A stretch of 22,728 nt of DNA, taken from contig JBHJMP010001275.1 in the NCBI GenBank assembly GCA_043381765.1, positions 1 to 22,728 on the forward strand, given 5' to 3'. Each line of letters opens with the position of its first letter. The stretch's first letter is position 1. Source of the DNA: Collodictyon triciliatum. Taxonomy: Eukaryota; CRuMs. The position numbers were made by a program, and so were the translations under genes. The notes beneath the pieces were generated by a model. It was not told the origin of the DNA and ran no database searches. It saw only the letters and a program-made list of their open reading frames with translations. Below are positions 11,701 to 22,728 of this stretch, one piece after another.

Positions 11701-14439
11701 CAAACTGCATTCCATGTGATATTGCAAACCCATTCGGCGACTTGCTCACACCACGTTTCCTTCGCTTTGTTGTCCAGCGTGATTTGCCAATCACGAGCTT
11801 CAGATAATGAGACCATCGCCTCCTCATACGCTGGTAGATTATGGTGGTGAATAGCATGGATATTTGTCTAGTTGTAAGAAATCGCTTCGAACCTTCTCCG
11901 ATGATATCAAAGATGCTTTTGGAATGCTCCACCATTCCTCCTTTAACCCACCCCCACCCGATTCCGATGGTGACTGTAGCCTTTCGTGTCGAGTATTGAG
12001 CAAATTGTGAGGTGGCATTCCAGAGAGAAATCATTTTGAAACTTTTGAGAGTATGCAGGCAGCAACAAGGTACACTCACATGGACTTTTTGTTCTTTTTG
12101 GCAGCTCTCCATCATGTTTTTTGCAACTTCGATGAGATTGACAACACTCTCACCAAAAAGACCAGTCACAAACTAGAATTATTGTGAGCTTGGTGAGCGT
12201 GGTTCTGCATGAGAAGATACGAACACATGAAGTCAAACAATTTTGACTTTCTTGTTATTTTCATTTTCATTTTCTTTTTGATTTTTAATTTTAATTTTAA
12301 TTTTAATTTTCATTTTTGATTGATTGATTGATTGATTGATTCATTAATTGATTGATTCATTGACTGATTGATTGATTTATACAAATGCTCACAGTGATGC
12401 AAAGTCCTATGAAAAAGAGGAAAAAGTGAGTGGCGCACATGTTTTAATCATAAATCAGGTGGAAATGATGATATCAATATTTATTCTTTTTGATACCTGT
12501 AGAATTGACCTTGTGGATTCCGTAGCTAAGATGTTGAATACTTTAATATCGACTTGATGAGGAAAATGGAAGGAAAATGGACGAAAAAGTTGAAAAAAAG
12601 AGGAAGGAAAGAACCTGTTTGCAACGTGAAGTATGGTTCTAGTTTGCACATATAAACATTAGTTCTACAAGCTGCTTCAATAAATCAATAGAATACTTGA
12701 TTTAGATTTTGCAACTCTTTAATTATAAATATCCTCACCCGTAGAGTTTTTCGATGTCCTTGACAACTGTTTTGAAGTTATGAGGTGTCAATTCCTGTGC
12801 ACTTATCAAAACACATATGACAGAGCATTCTTGGCATTGATAGGAAGGTGTTGCCATGGAGTCTTGGGTGATTGCGTTTACAATAGGTCTTTTCAAAATA
12901 AAAAGATTAAGCGCTGTAAAATAGAAATCAAACTATCTTGTATCTCTGACGATATGCTCGATTGCTGGTATATATTTGGAATGACCAACCTTGGATAGAG
13001 ATTGTGGAGAAGGAACTTTGTGCGGTTCCTGGTCTCGGCCACTTGTGCTTTTATCCATTTCAATTTTTGGATTGCGTAGAAGGAGCTAGAGTTTCGTGGA
13101 CAATTCAAGGGAGGGGATATACAAAATCTGAATCTAATAATGTCCAGTGTAAAGAAAAGATTCTGGTAAGAATGGATGGGATGACGAGCGTACTGCTTTC
13201 TTTGGGTCTCTGTGATTCTCAGCAATGCGACGCTTATGACGGATGTGATGAGAAGTGGGGCTATGCATCGAAACAGAATCGAGAAACTTCCTTGTGTTGA
13301 TATCAATAACAAAATAGTCGGCAAAAAGTTTGTGTATACAGTCATTCCGATTTGCGCTGGGTAATCCCCAGGTATTACGATGGTCATTCCCTGTAATTTT
13401 TGGGTATAAAAGAACCGATTGTTTTATCAAAATAATATATAGTTAGATAAATTCTATCTATTTATTTGTTTGTTGATCGATTCTTAATGTTGCTGTTTAG
13501 CCCCATCGATACATACCATTATGAGAAGCTGAGATACACCTAGCGCCCAATTTTCGTCCAAGAAAGTGATAAACGAGAAAATGGTACTGCAGTAGAAAAA
13601 TATGGCTCCATGGTAAAAGAAGTAAAGCCTGTATATATTAGATATTAAAAAAAGGTGAAAAGATATTGTTCACACAGTTTTTTTAAAAATTTTTTGTTTT
13701 ACATCAAGCTTTGCGTATTTTACTATTTAATTTAAGCGAGATGTTACTTTGAGCAACGCGCACTTTTTGTTTCTTTATGGATATTCCACTTGACATACAG
13801 TAGAATGTACAGACAGCCTCCTGACACTGCCATAGAGCCAATCGATATGAAAATGCCGTCCCATGACAGTATTATCCTGCGAAAATATGTTAAAAAGGAC
13901 TCATTAGAAGGTAAGTAGTATATGGAACTCCAATCAAATGGAAAATAAAGTTCAACTGAATTGTAATCATTTGATGCGAAAAAACAATGCCCATACGCTC
14001 CAACAACCAGCATCCCGTTGAACAGAAAGCCAAGCACTGATATCAATGTGCACAAGAATAAAGCTTTCTTGGCGGTGTGTATTCGATAATCTCGGTCTAA
14101 TCTCTGGTCCTCAAACGCAAGGGTTTTGTTGTCTATCCGGTCTGAGGGGAAACAGTCTCGTTGCGAGTCGCTTGTCCGGTACTCCCGGAAAACAGTGGGC
14201 AGCTTGGACGAGAGAGACGAGATGTTTGAATCCGCCGAGTTCTTGCGTCTTTTTTCGGGTTCTATCTTGCCTGCAGGGCTATGCTTTACCTCACGGACCT
14301 TCAATTGAAGAAAGGTGCCTTCCCTTGCGGTCGTTGCATACTTTGTTGAGAGATGCGAGGAAACGGAAGACGCGATGCTCTGGGAGCGCATTTTATTCGT
14401 GGTGCTCGCTCGACCTATTCTCTGTTGAGGCGCCAACAT
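8772..14439 (-). CDS. Adenylyl-cyclase-like protein, 6TM-C1-6TM-C2, catalytic residues degenerate
   Basis: Exons, in order: 14439-13748, 13628-13517, 13390-12990, 12888-12739, 12540-12497, 12406-12393, 12172-11893, 11830-11631, 11566-11384, 11283-11138, 11092-11050, 11009-10552, 10489-10357, 10215-10011, 9935-9859, 9753-9670, 9572-9473, 9375-9337, 9168-9119, 8948-8772; 1195 aa, all phases consistent. A basic N-terminal region is followed by about six TM helices, a linker (KFLLHNLYP) and C1 (YGIHKVNSTG; ATVTIGIG; SIFDIIGEA). A second set of about six TM helices follows, then C2 (VQAGICIDKGNLVYGLIG; FMYDCFGDAV; IIHV). This is the order and roughly the length of animal membrane adenylyl cyclases. 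In C1 both metal-binding Asp positions appear to be Ser and Leu. In C2 the transition-state Asn and Arg appear to be Cys and Ala. It may therefore be a pseudo-cyclase with a regulatory or sensor role (inference). A stop lies upstream of the ATG at 14439. The 14-nt exon and the long 12172-11893 exon are the least certain. Confidence 0.85.
12255..12380. repeat. TTTTAA-type and (GATT)n repeats in an intron
   Basis: Tandem ATTTTA-like units followed by GATT/GATTCATT units, in the intron between the 14-nt exon and the following exon of the cyclase-like gene. Low complexity; no coding content. Confidence 0.85.
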
Positions 14440-14707
14440 GCTCAGTGAATTTGTATTTTATTGCACATAAAGGAAGAACATAAAGAAATAAAGAAGCAAA
14501 TTCAAAAAAGAGAGGAAAAAGACAAATAAAATATATATATTGAACGAGGTTCATCTTTTAGCTATTTGAGCAGCATGAGGATATGCTTGTCAATAAAATG
14601 GATAGTTCAGTGGCTCTTTTTTTTTTTCTCTTATTCACCGAGAGAGAGAGGCGCGCGATGCGGCTCCAAACGCCTGGGTTAGTGCGCACTGTACGAGACT
14701 ATGAAGC

Positions 14708-14743
14708 TTTTTTTCTCTCTCTCTCTCTTTTTTTTTTTTTTTT
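14708..14743 (+). repeat. Pyrimidine (T, CT, T) run
   Basis: A T run, then (CT)n, then about eighteen T, roughly 270-300 nt upstream of the cyclase-like start codon (purine-rich on the coding strand). It could be a nucleosome-poor promoter element, but nothing in the sequence proves that. Confidence 0.8.
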
Positions 14744-14794
14744 GACTCTTAATCAAGTTTGGGATGTGTCAACGGTTAGCGAAGATAAGGCAAT

Positions 14795-14814
14795 ATGTAC
14801 GGTACTTCGTACAT
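14795..14814. other. 7-bp perfect inverted repeat
   Basis: ATGTACG and its exact complement flank a 6-nt spacer, about 360 nt upstream of the cyclase-like ATG. It could be a binding site for a dimeric protein or chance; only this copy was seen. Confidence 0.4.
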
Positions 14815-15814
14815 GTCATCCTTTGCGGGCGTGGTGTGTGGACAAGCCTCACGGGTAGCCGCAAGATGTTTCCGCAAAAGTGAGGCTTTGGAGGCTTCGA
14901 TGGAATGCTCCCCACATGAAAAGGCCTCGGCTTGGTGATTTTGGATTTCACGAAGGCAATAGCATGAACCATTTCAGACAACATCGGGCGCATTTGTCTT
15001 TGTCATTGAAATAATTCACTAGAGAAAACGCATCTGCGAAATGGGTGCTGGTGTTGCATCTATGGCCCTTGTGCCCGTTCGAACTCAGCGAAGCTTTTCT
15101 CGCCCCGCAAATAGGGTGTGGCCATCGCTATTTTCGTGTACGAGGTTTCTCAGTCACGTAGCGTAGAGGGCGAGTCTTTCTAACCCAACACTTTGACTTC
15201 ATGCGACCTGTATATTCGTTTCACAAGCCTGTTGCGACCACCACAACCCGCTAAAGTCTTGACATATGTATTCGTTGGGCATGATTGCTCGGCCAAGTGC
15301 AATTTCGTTTCATAAGAAATCTTTTATGTTGACTGCAAGAAATAGAATTGGATGGTAAAATGCATGGAAAGAAGACTAACATATATTGACGTTCTGGTTG
15401 GTACATTTGCCGACTTAGCGAGATACAAAACTCTGGATGAAAACAGAGAAAACGAAAAGTATGAACTTGGGTGATGGTTTTAAACAATTCAGCAAGCATG
15501 AGTATATGTATTGCAAACGGATGCCAGCAATTTATGAAGGAAACAAATTGTTTGGGATATTTTCCGTACATTTAGAATCCATTCAGAGTAAATGTCATTC
15601 TCTCCGTAATATTGATTTGCAGAGCAGCCATTATATTAAGAGTCTGACCATTTTGCGAACACAAACGTAAAAATATACTAACAAAATCCAAAAAATAAAT
15701 AAATAAATTATAATAAACCTACAGCTTCGTCACCTGTTTTTACATCGGTTGGGTGGTGGATTGTTTGCAGTAACTTTTAGTATTTTTAAATTGAAAATTC
15801 TGATGTGTGATTGG

Positions 15815-17516
15815 TCATGATTTAATGGAAAAGATATAGACCAATTTGAAAGCAGATTCAACCATCAACAAGATATGCGAGCTTAGGGTGCTCTTCTCGG
15901 CTGCAAGAAAGTAGCAAAGATAAATTGAAATATTCCCTTTCAATCTCTTAACCTCTTGTAGAAATAATATTAGCAGCGCATTTTTAACGGGTCGACCAAT
16001 TAGAAAATATAAAAGGTTTGTTTCTTTTATCAAAAGAATGATTCATAATTAACGTATAATTGGCTTGAACTCAACTTTTTAGTAGATACAAATTTCATGC
16101 GTTTGGATTCTTACGTAAAATAGACATACAAAGATTTGCAACTTTTTTCTGTGGTTTATTTTTTATTATTTTTTTTGGTGTGAAACAATCTCGTGAATCA
16201 ATATCTATACAATTATCTAAAAACGAGAAAGTTGAAATTGTTGAAGAACTTTTGCAAGTTTTCTGGGCTTACTGTAATACTATGTTGGCGTAAAAAAAAA
16301 AAGAAAAAAAAAAAGGGAAGCACAAACAAAAAGCACTCGTGATTCAAAAGAAAGGAGATTGCCACAATCGCTAGTATAAATTATTACTCAGGAAAATGAA
16401 GTAACAAATTGTCCCAAATAATGAAGCTCGAATGGCTGCGTACATAATCTTGTCCCATTGTCGAAGAATCGACAAAGCAACCTCAATTATGGTCTTGAAT
16501 ATAAAAAAATGGAAAGTTGATTGATAAAGGAGCGAAATTATCAATTCATTCAAAATTACTACCAAATTATTATAAAATAAACCAATTAGGTGAATAAAAA
16601 AAAGCATTTTGACTATTACAAGAGAACCTGAAAAAGGGGACTACCACCAATAAAATGCACCATAATAGAAGCCACGTTATAACCTAGATATATGATAGCT
16701 AGCAAACGAACCATTTCGGGCTTATTTTGGACCTAAAAATAAGTATCAACTTAGCCGGATTGTTTCAATAGAATTCTTCCCATCACTAATGCTGATATGT
16801 GTTCTTCATTTTTGAGTGATAATAATTAAAAAATTGTGTGATAGGCACGGAATAGGAAGGAAATAATCTGTTACTCTGTAGGATTCGACAAAGTGGCTAA
16901 TTCTCATACTCTTTGGACGGAAGTAGTATGAAAGAATCAGGCATGATAGTACATCCAACACCATGATTTCCTTGTTTTGAAAATATTGTTCAACTTTCTG
17001 TTGTAAGGGGTTAAACAAATATACTTGATGATATATTGTAAGCATACCATATAAATGTGAACCCAAAAATATGAATATTTGTTTCTTTATCCTTTAATTA
17101 CCATTTTTGTTGAAAATGTACTCAAGATGTGAGGGATAATCACAATCCATTTCAAATGACCAACAAAGGACGAGATTTTTTCATAAAACACCGAAAGCAT
17201 AGGCTTGGGTTCGGATATCGATATTCTGTTGATCAATGCTTCAATCTATTATTAATTGATTTGTTGTAAGCAGGATTTTCAAAAGGAAAATGAAAGGAAA
17301 ATGATAGGATAATCCAAAATCTGAAGGGAAAAGTAAATAACAAAATGTGGTCACTTTATCGTCGCCGGACAGCCTAAAGCAGATATAGCTCATTAGAAAG
17401 AGATATGAAAATACAATAAGATATATCGGACATAAATTTACAAACTTGATTGTCTTTCTAGATGCTTGTTGTAAATCACCAAACGAACGACCAAAATCTA
17501 TAGCGATGATAATCAT
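15815..17516 (-). CDS. Multi-pass membrane protein of unknown family
   Basis: Exons, in order: 17516-17355, 17245-17102, 16997-16875, 16732-16628, 16493-16388, 15954-15815; 780 nt, 259 aa plus stop, all phases consistent. I do not recognise the family. The protein has about six or seven hydrophobic segments, including LCPIYLIVFSYLFLMSYICF near residue 30, WIVIIPHILSTF, VLDVLSCLILSYYF, LLAIIYLGYNVASIMVHFI and ASLFGTICYFIFL. Short charged loops such as FRPKSMRISHFVESYR lie between them. No signal peptide or enzyme motif is visible. The first ATG follows a stop codon in frame. It starts only 121 nt beyond the stop of the Samp1-like gene on the same strand, with a hairpin in between. The last intron (433 nt) is long and could hide another exon. 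Confidence 0.62.
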
Positions 17517-17538
17517 TTTTATAAAAATGAAGTAAAAA

Positions 17539-17562
17539 ACTCGTGTTTTTTAAAACACGAGT
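17539..17562. other. Perfect 11-bp hairpin between two minus-strand genes
   Basis: ACTCGTGTTTT and its exact reverse complement are separated by 2 nt. The hairpin sits between the stop of the Samp1-like gene (17638) and the ATG of the membrane protein gene (17516), 23 nt before that ATG. In the transcript it would be a 5'-UTR or intergenic stem-loop. No pol III box or histone-type tail is evident. Confidence 0.75.
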
Positions 17563-17637
17563 GAGGTGATTTCAGAAGAATATTTGGATTTTACTATGCA
17601 TAGGTATGTATATGATGGATAGGATAATCTTTGAATG

Positions 17638-20295
<2,658 letters not shown>

Positions 20296-21307
20296 CTGCG
20301 AATCTTTTGTCGAATTATTGCTTTATCATAGAAGAGAAGGCGGTTGCGAGGAGAAAAAGAAAAAAGACAACAGCAAACCTGAAAGGAAGGAAAGGCATCG
20401 CAGTTGGCAGACTATTGAAGGGCGGGCTACTTGGCAGATCCTGACTTCTATTCCCCAGAGCGTAAAAGAAACAAATCGCAACGAAAAAGAAAAAAAAAAA
20501 GACTAGTAAATAAAAAGCGTCACTGCACTCGCTTACTGCGGGATGGAAAGCCCTTTAGGACGAAGTTTAGGGTTATGCGAGAATTCCCTCGAATAGAAAA
20601 AAAGGAGCTATCAGTGGAGAACTGGACTTTACGCGAGAGGATTCTGGCTAAAGTTCAATCCGTGCCCACATCATTCAGCGACGCAGTTTTTGTGGTATTA
20701 GTATCTATTTATTTTTGTCTTTTGTTTTTTGCCCGAGACAAGATGAGTTGATTTAAGGAAAGCTCACAATTAGAAAAACATCCACCCTTCAAATAAGAGG
20801 ATTATCCGGGCTGCATCTTTTGTGCAGAACAGAGGCAACGATTCTGTAGATGATAAACACAATCTGTGAGCGTGTCAACATCGCCTCCATATCCGGTTCT
20901 TTGTGTCATTACACAGCTTTCTTCTCTTTCATCTTTTTTCTTTCGATATTCGAATAAACAGCACCAATATGTTCTCATTATTTTCTTAGCTAGTGGAATA
21001 AAACAACGTGGGTTATCCATCCGGCGTTACATGACAAGCTTGGGAAACAGACCGTTACATGCCAAGACCAGTTACCGACCCAACGAATGATATTCATATG
21101 CTTTTCCTTGAGCGAAACTTGAAAAACTGAGACGTGCGACTTGGATTGCCAGTGGGATTTTTTTTCAGACGCCATTCAGTTCTAACATGAAGTGCATTTG
21201 CCAGATTGTATGACATGCCCCTCTGTGCTATGACCCAAACAAACTTACGAATCATAGGATTTCATATCAATCTATGCCCGGTTTTACACGTATAATGGTG
21301 ACAGAAC
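20296..21307. other. Probable 5' flank of the Samp1-like gene
   Basis: About 1 kb in which the missing first exon of the Samp1-like gene should lie. A minus-strand ATG near 20888 opens a short hydrophobic stretch (IVFIIYRIVASVL), but it has no donor in the required phase, so I do not call it. A plus-strand frame ending at 20751 has a hydrophobic C-terminus but no support. No confident gene. Confidence 0.5.
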
Positions 21308-21727
21308 TTAAAAGATGCATAAAAGAGCGCCAATCAGATTGAATACCAAAGCAAGGCTCGTACAGGCTGAGTCCATACCGGGGATATCGGCTCGAATGAA
21401 CTCCCAGTCAAGATTTGCAAACATTATGTTTTCTTGTGTATCCTTTTCCTTTCCCTTTCGCCAGCAGTCAACTCGCAAATCTTCAAGTGTGGCTGGCCCA
21501 TGTCTGGCTTGTCGAATATCTGAACACTAGACTTTGATAATCGATTAAGTGGCATGTATTTGCCTTATTTTATTTTCCTTTTTATCTCATAAATGAGCTT
21601 TATCTACTGACTAGAAGGGGTATACCATCTTTTAATTGGCAAACCTGGTGCGCTAGTATCCAAGGTCTCGCCACTTTTTTCACAAAGGTCGTGTAGTGGT
21701 GAAGGCTGCCAGGTAAGACCCGACAGC
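21308..21727 (-). other. Weak candidate exons of an unrecognised minus-strand gene
   Basis: Two stretches look more like protein than their surroundings. 21727-21645 is bounded by AG and GT and reads LSGLTWQPSPLHDLCEKSG onward. 21526-21308 is open for 72 codons, includes MFANLDWEFIRADIPGMD, and ends in a hydrophobic helix and TAA. A second frame over 21526-21430 also looks plausible, so the frame is not settled. I cannot join the pieces in phase. They could belong to a separate gene, to the missing 5' part of the Samp1-like gene (a GT at 21355 has the right phase), or to the flank of the Fanzor element. Confidence 0.25.
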
Positions 21728-21769
21728 CTGTTTTTTAGAGGAAGGTGTATGCATTATTGAAGAATTAAA

Positions 21770-22728
21770 AGACCTTTCTTGAGTATATCATTAGCGCTGT
21801 TAAAGTTCCTTATCAAGAATACACTTTGTTTGCTTTTTGAGCGATTGCATTATATACATATGAGACATCTATACACTTTTTTTTTGAATTTCCTATCAGT
21901 TTCATATATTCCAGTTCTTTTTCGCAGTTACAACACATCTTGGAGGTTCTAAATTCATTTTCACTAAATGGTTCAAAACGTTTGGATACTATTTTTCGTA
22001 ATCCTCTTCCGATTGTTGCCATAAAATGGTTCATCTGACATTTTCTACTCCTGTCTCCATACGCCAGTACAACATCCTTGCCAAAATGTCTTTTCGATCC
22101 GGTCCATAAAGAACTGTTCACTTCTTTTTGTGTTAACATACTGTCTCCATATCATCTTTCGAAAAGTTACGTGTTCATAAAATCTGGGTAGGTCTATCTG
22201 GTATCTTGATTTCATATATATATATTTTCGAAAACTTTAATCAACCGTGCATGAATTATGTTTACTCAGTTCTGTCTCTAAATCGATTAAAGATGCTCTT
22301 GATGTCTCAAACTGCCGATTCTCTTCAAAAGTCATGTGACTATAAGAAACAGCACTTTGTAGATCTGTTGCCATGTATATCCCTGAAAAATTGTATTTTC
22401 TTTTTTTTTTCTTGCGCAAGAGTATTTTGTGATTTTTAAGAGATTTGCTATCATGTCTTCTTCGGTGTGCCGTGTAACGTAATTGCTTACCTGTCTCGTC
22501 CACCATGTAAACCATATTAAACTTGCCTGCGTCCACTCAAACTATTTTTTTTTTGTCTCTGATAAAGATAACTGCTCTTCGGAAAGCTCATATAAATAAA
22601 CATGTTCTTGGGGGGTTTTTTTTGGTTATATTTGAATTTTGAATTTGAAATACCTTTCTTTTCAAACAATAATGACACCACCTAGCCGTCTGTTTGTATC
22701 ATGTATTTGAAAGTGTAGTCTCTTTGAT
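21770..22728 (-). pseudogene. Decayed Fanzor (eukaryotic TnpB-like RNA-guided nuclease) gene, truncated by the window edge
   Basis: Fanzors are transposon-borne nucleases with a RuvC fold that use a guide RNA to cut DNA. Read from the right edge, pieces of one protein appear in family order: YMIQTDG (about 22700), YLYELSEEQLSLS (about 22590), VDAGKFNMVYMVDE with the first RuvC Asp (22533-22531), LRYTAHRR, LSKHNSCTVD, WRQYVNTKRSEQ, DVVLAYGD, LRKIVSKR, NEFRTSKMCCNC with the second acidic residue and first Cys pair, CLIC, and RNFNSAND. Breaks include an in-frame TAG (22684-22682), a shift at a 10-T run (22545-22554), TGA (22539-22537), TAA (22239-22237), a shift near 22085-22095, a shift at a 9-T run (21877-21885) and a stop after CLIC. 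The last motif has Asn where the third catalytic Asp is expected. It is non-functional as read. The N-terminus lies outside the window. Confidence 0.85.

Larger units (their letters stand above)
14440..15814. other. Intergenic stretch, likely 5' region of the cyclase-like gene
   Basis: About 1.4 kb upstream of the cyclase-like gene and downstream of the 259-aa membrane protein gene. It contains a CT/T pyrimidine run (14708-14743) and a 7-bp dyad (14795-14814). Two short open frames (14993-14769 minus, 15437-15670 plus) have no motif I recognise and no convincing splice partners. No supported gene. Confidence 0.65.

Noticed and set aside
15437-15670. Plus-strand frame of 77 codons
   Set aside because: Isolated, no motif, no splice sites linking it to anything; the overlapping minus-strand frame is just as long.
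20431-20751. Plus-strand frame of about 106 codons with a hydrophobic C-terminus
   Set aside because: No ATG near its start, a basic low-complexity first half, no recognisable motif and no splice partner.
21680-21737. Plus-strand stretch with a tRNA A-box-like start, an AGGCTG/CAGCCT stem and a T6 run, suggesting a pol III RNA or guide RNA
   Set aside because: No cloverleaf, no convincing B box and no T-arm; the minus strand of the same stretch looks partly coding. The stem and T run alone are too weak.

Overview
The window is nuclear DNA of a eukaryote, probably a protist. It is AT-rich and full of simple repeats. Protein-like blocks of 14-700 nt are separated by GT-AG introns, mostly about 65-200 nt and a few of 300-450 nt. 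I rebuilt four multi-exon genes by hand by following reading frame, splice-site dinucleotides and intron phase. Phases agree at every junction except one in gene 1. A foraminiferan such as Reticulomyxa, or another rhizarian-like protist, would fit, but that is a guess from style and not from a marker gene. Two assembly gaps (272-692 and 19887-20090) sit inside simple repeats.

Layout. 1-785: A-rich and (TAA)n repeats, a gap, and a telomere-like (CCAAAAA)n array ending 3 nt before a start codon. 786-7757 (+): a 27-exon gene for a protein of about 1060 aa, with an N-terminal WD40 propeller fused to about seven membrane helices and a low-complexity tail. 7758-8771: a GC-richer stretch with one possible small gene (8212-8617, +). 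14439-8772 (-): a 20-exon gene of about 1195 aa with the layout of animal membrane adenylyl cyclases (6 TM - C1 - 6 TM - C2), in which most catalytic residues look lost. 14440-15814: nothing confident. 17516-15815 (-): a 259-aa multi-pass membrane protein of unknown family. 20295-17638 (-): a Samp1/NET5/Ima1-type inner nuclear membrane protein with its four Cys-x2-Cys pairs; its first coding exon was not found. 21308-21727 (-): weak exon candidates. 21770-22728 (-): a decayed Fanzor gene (eukaryotic relative of TnpB, an RNA-guided nuclease), cut by the window edge.

Functional picture. The two left-hand genes converge. Both are large polytopic proteins of signalling type: a Gbeta-like propeller joined to a receptor-like helix bundle, and a cyclase-like membrane protein. 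A functional link between them is only a hypothesis. The Samp1 homologue belongs to the nuclear envelope, and the Fanzor relic records past transposition next to it.
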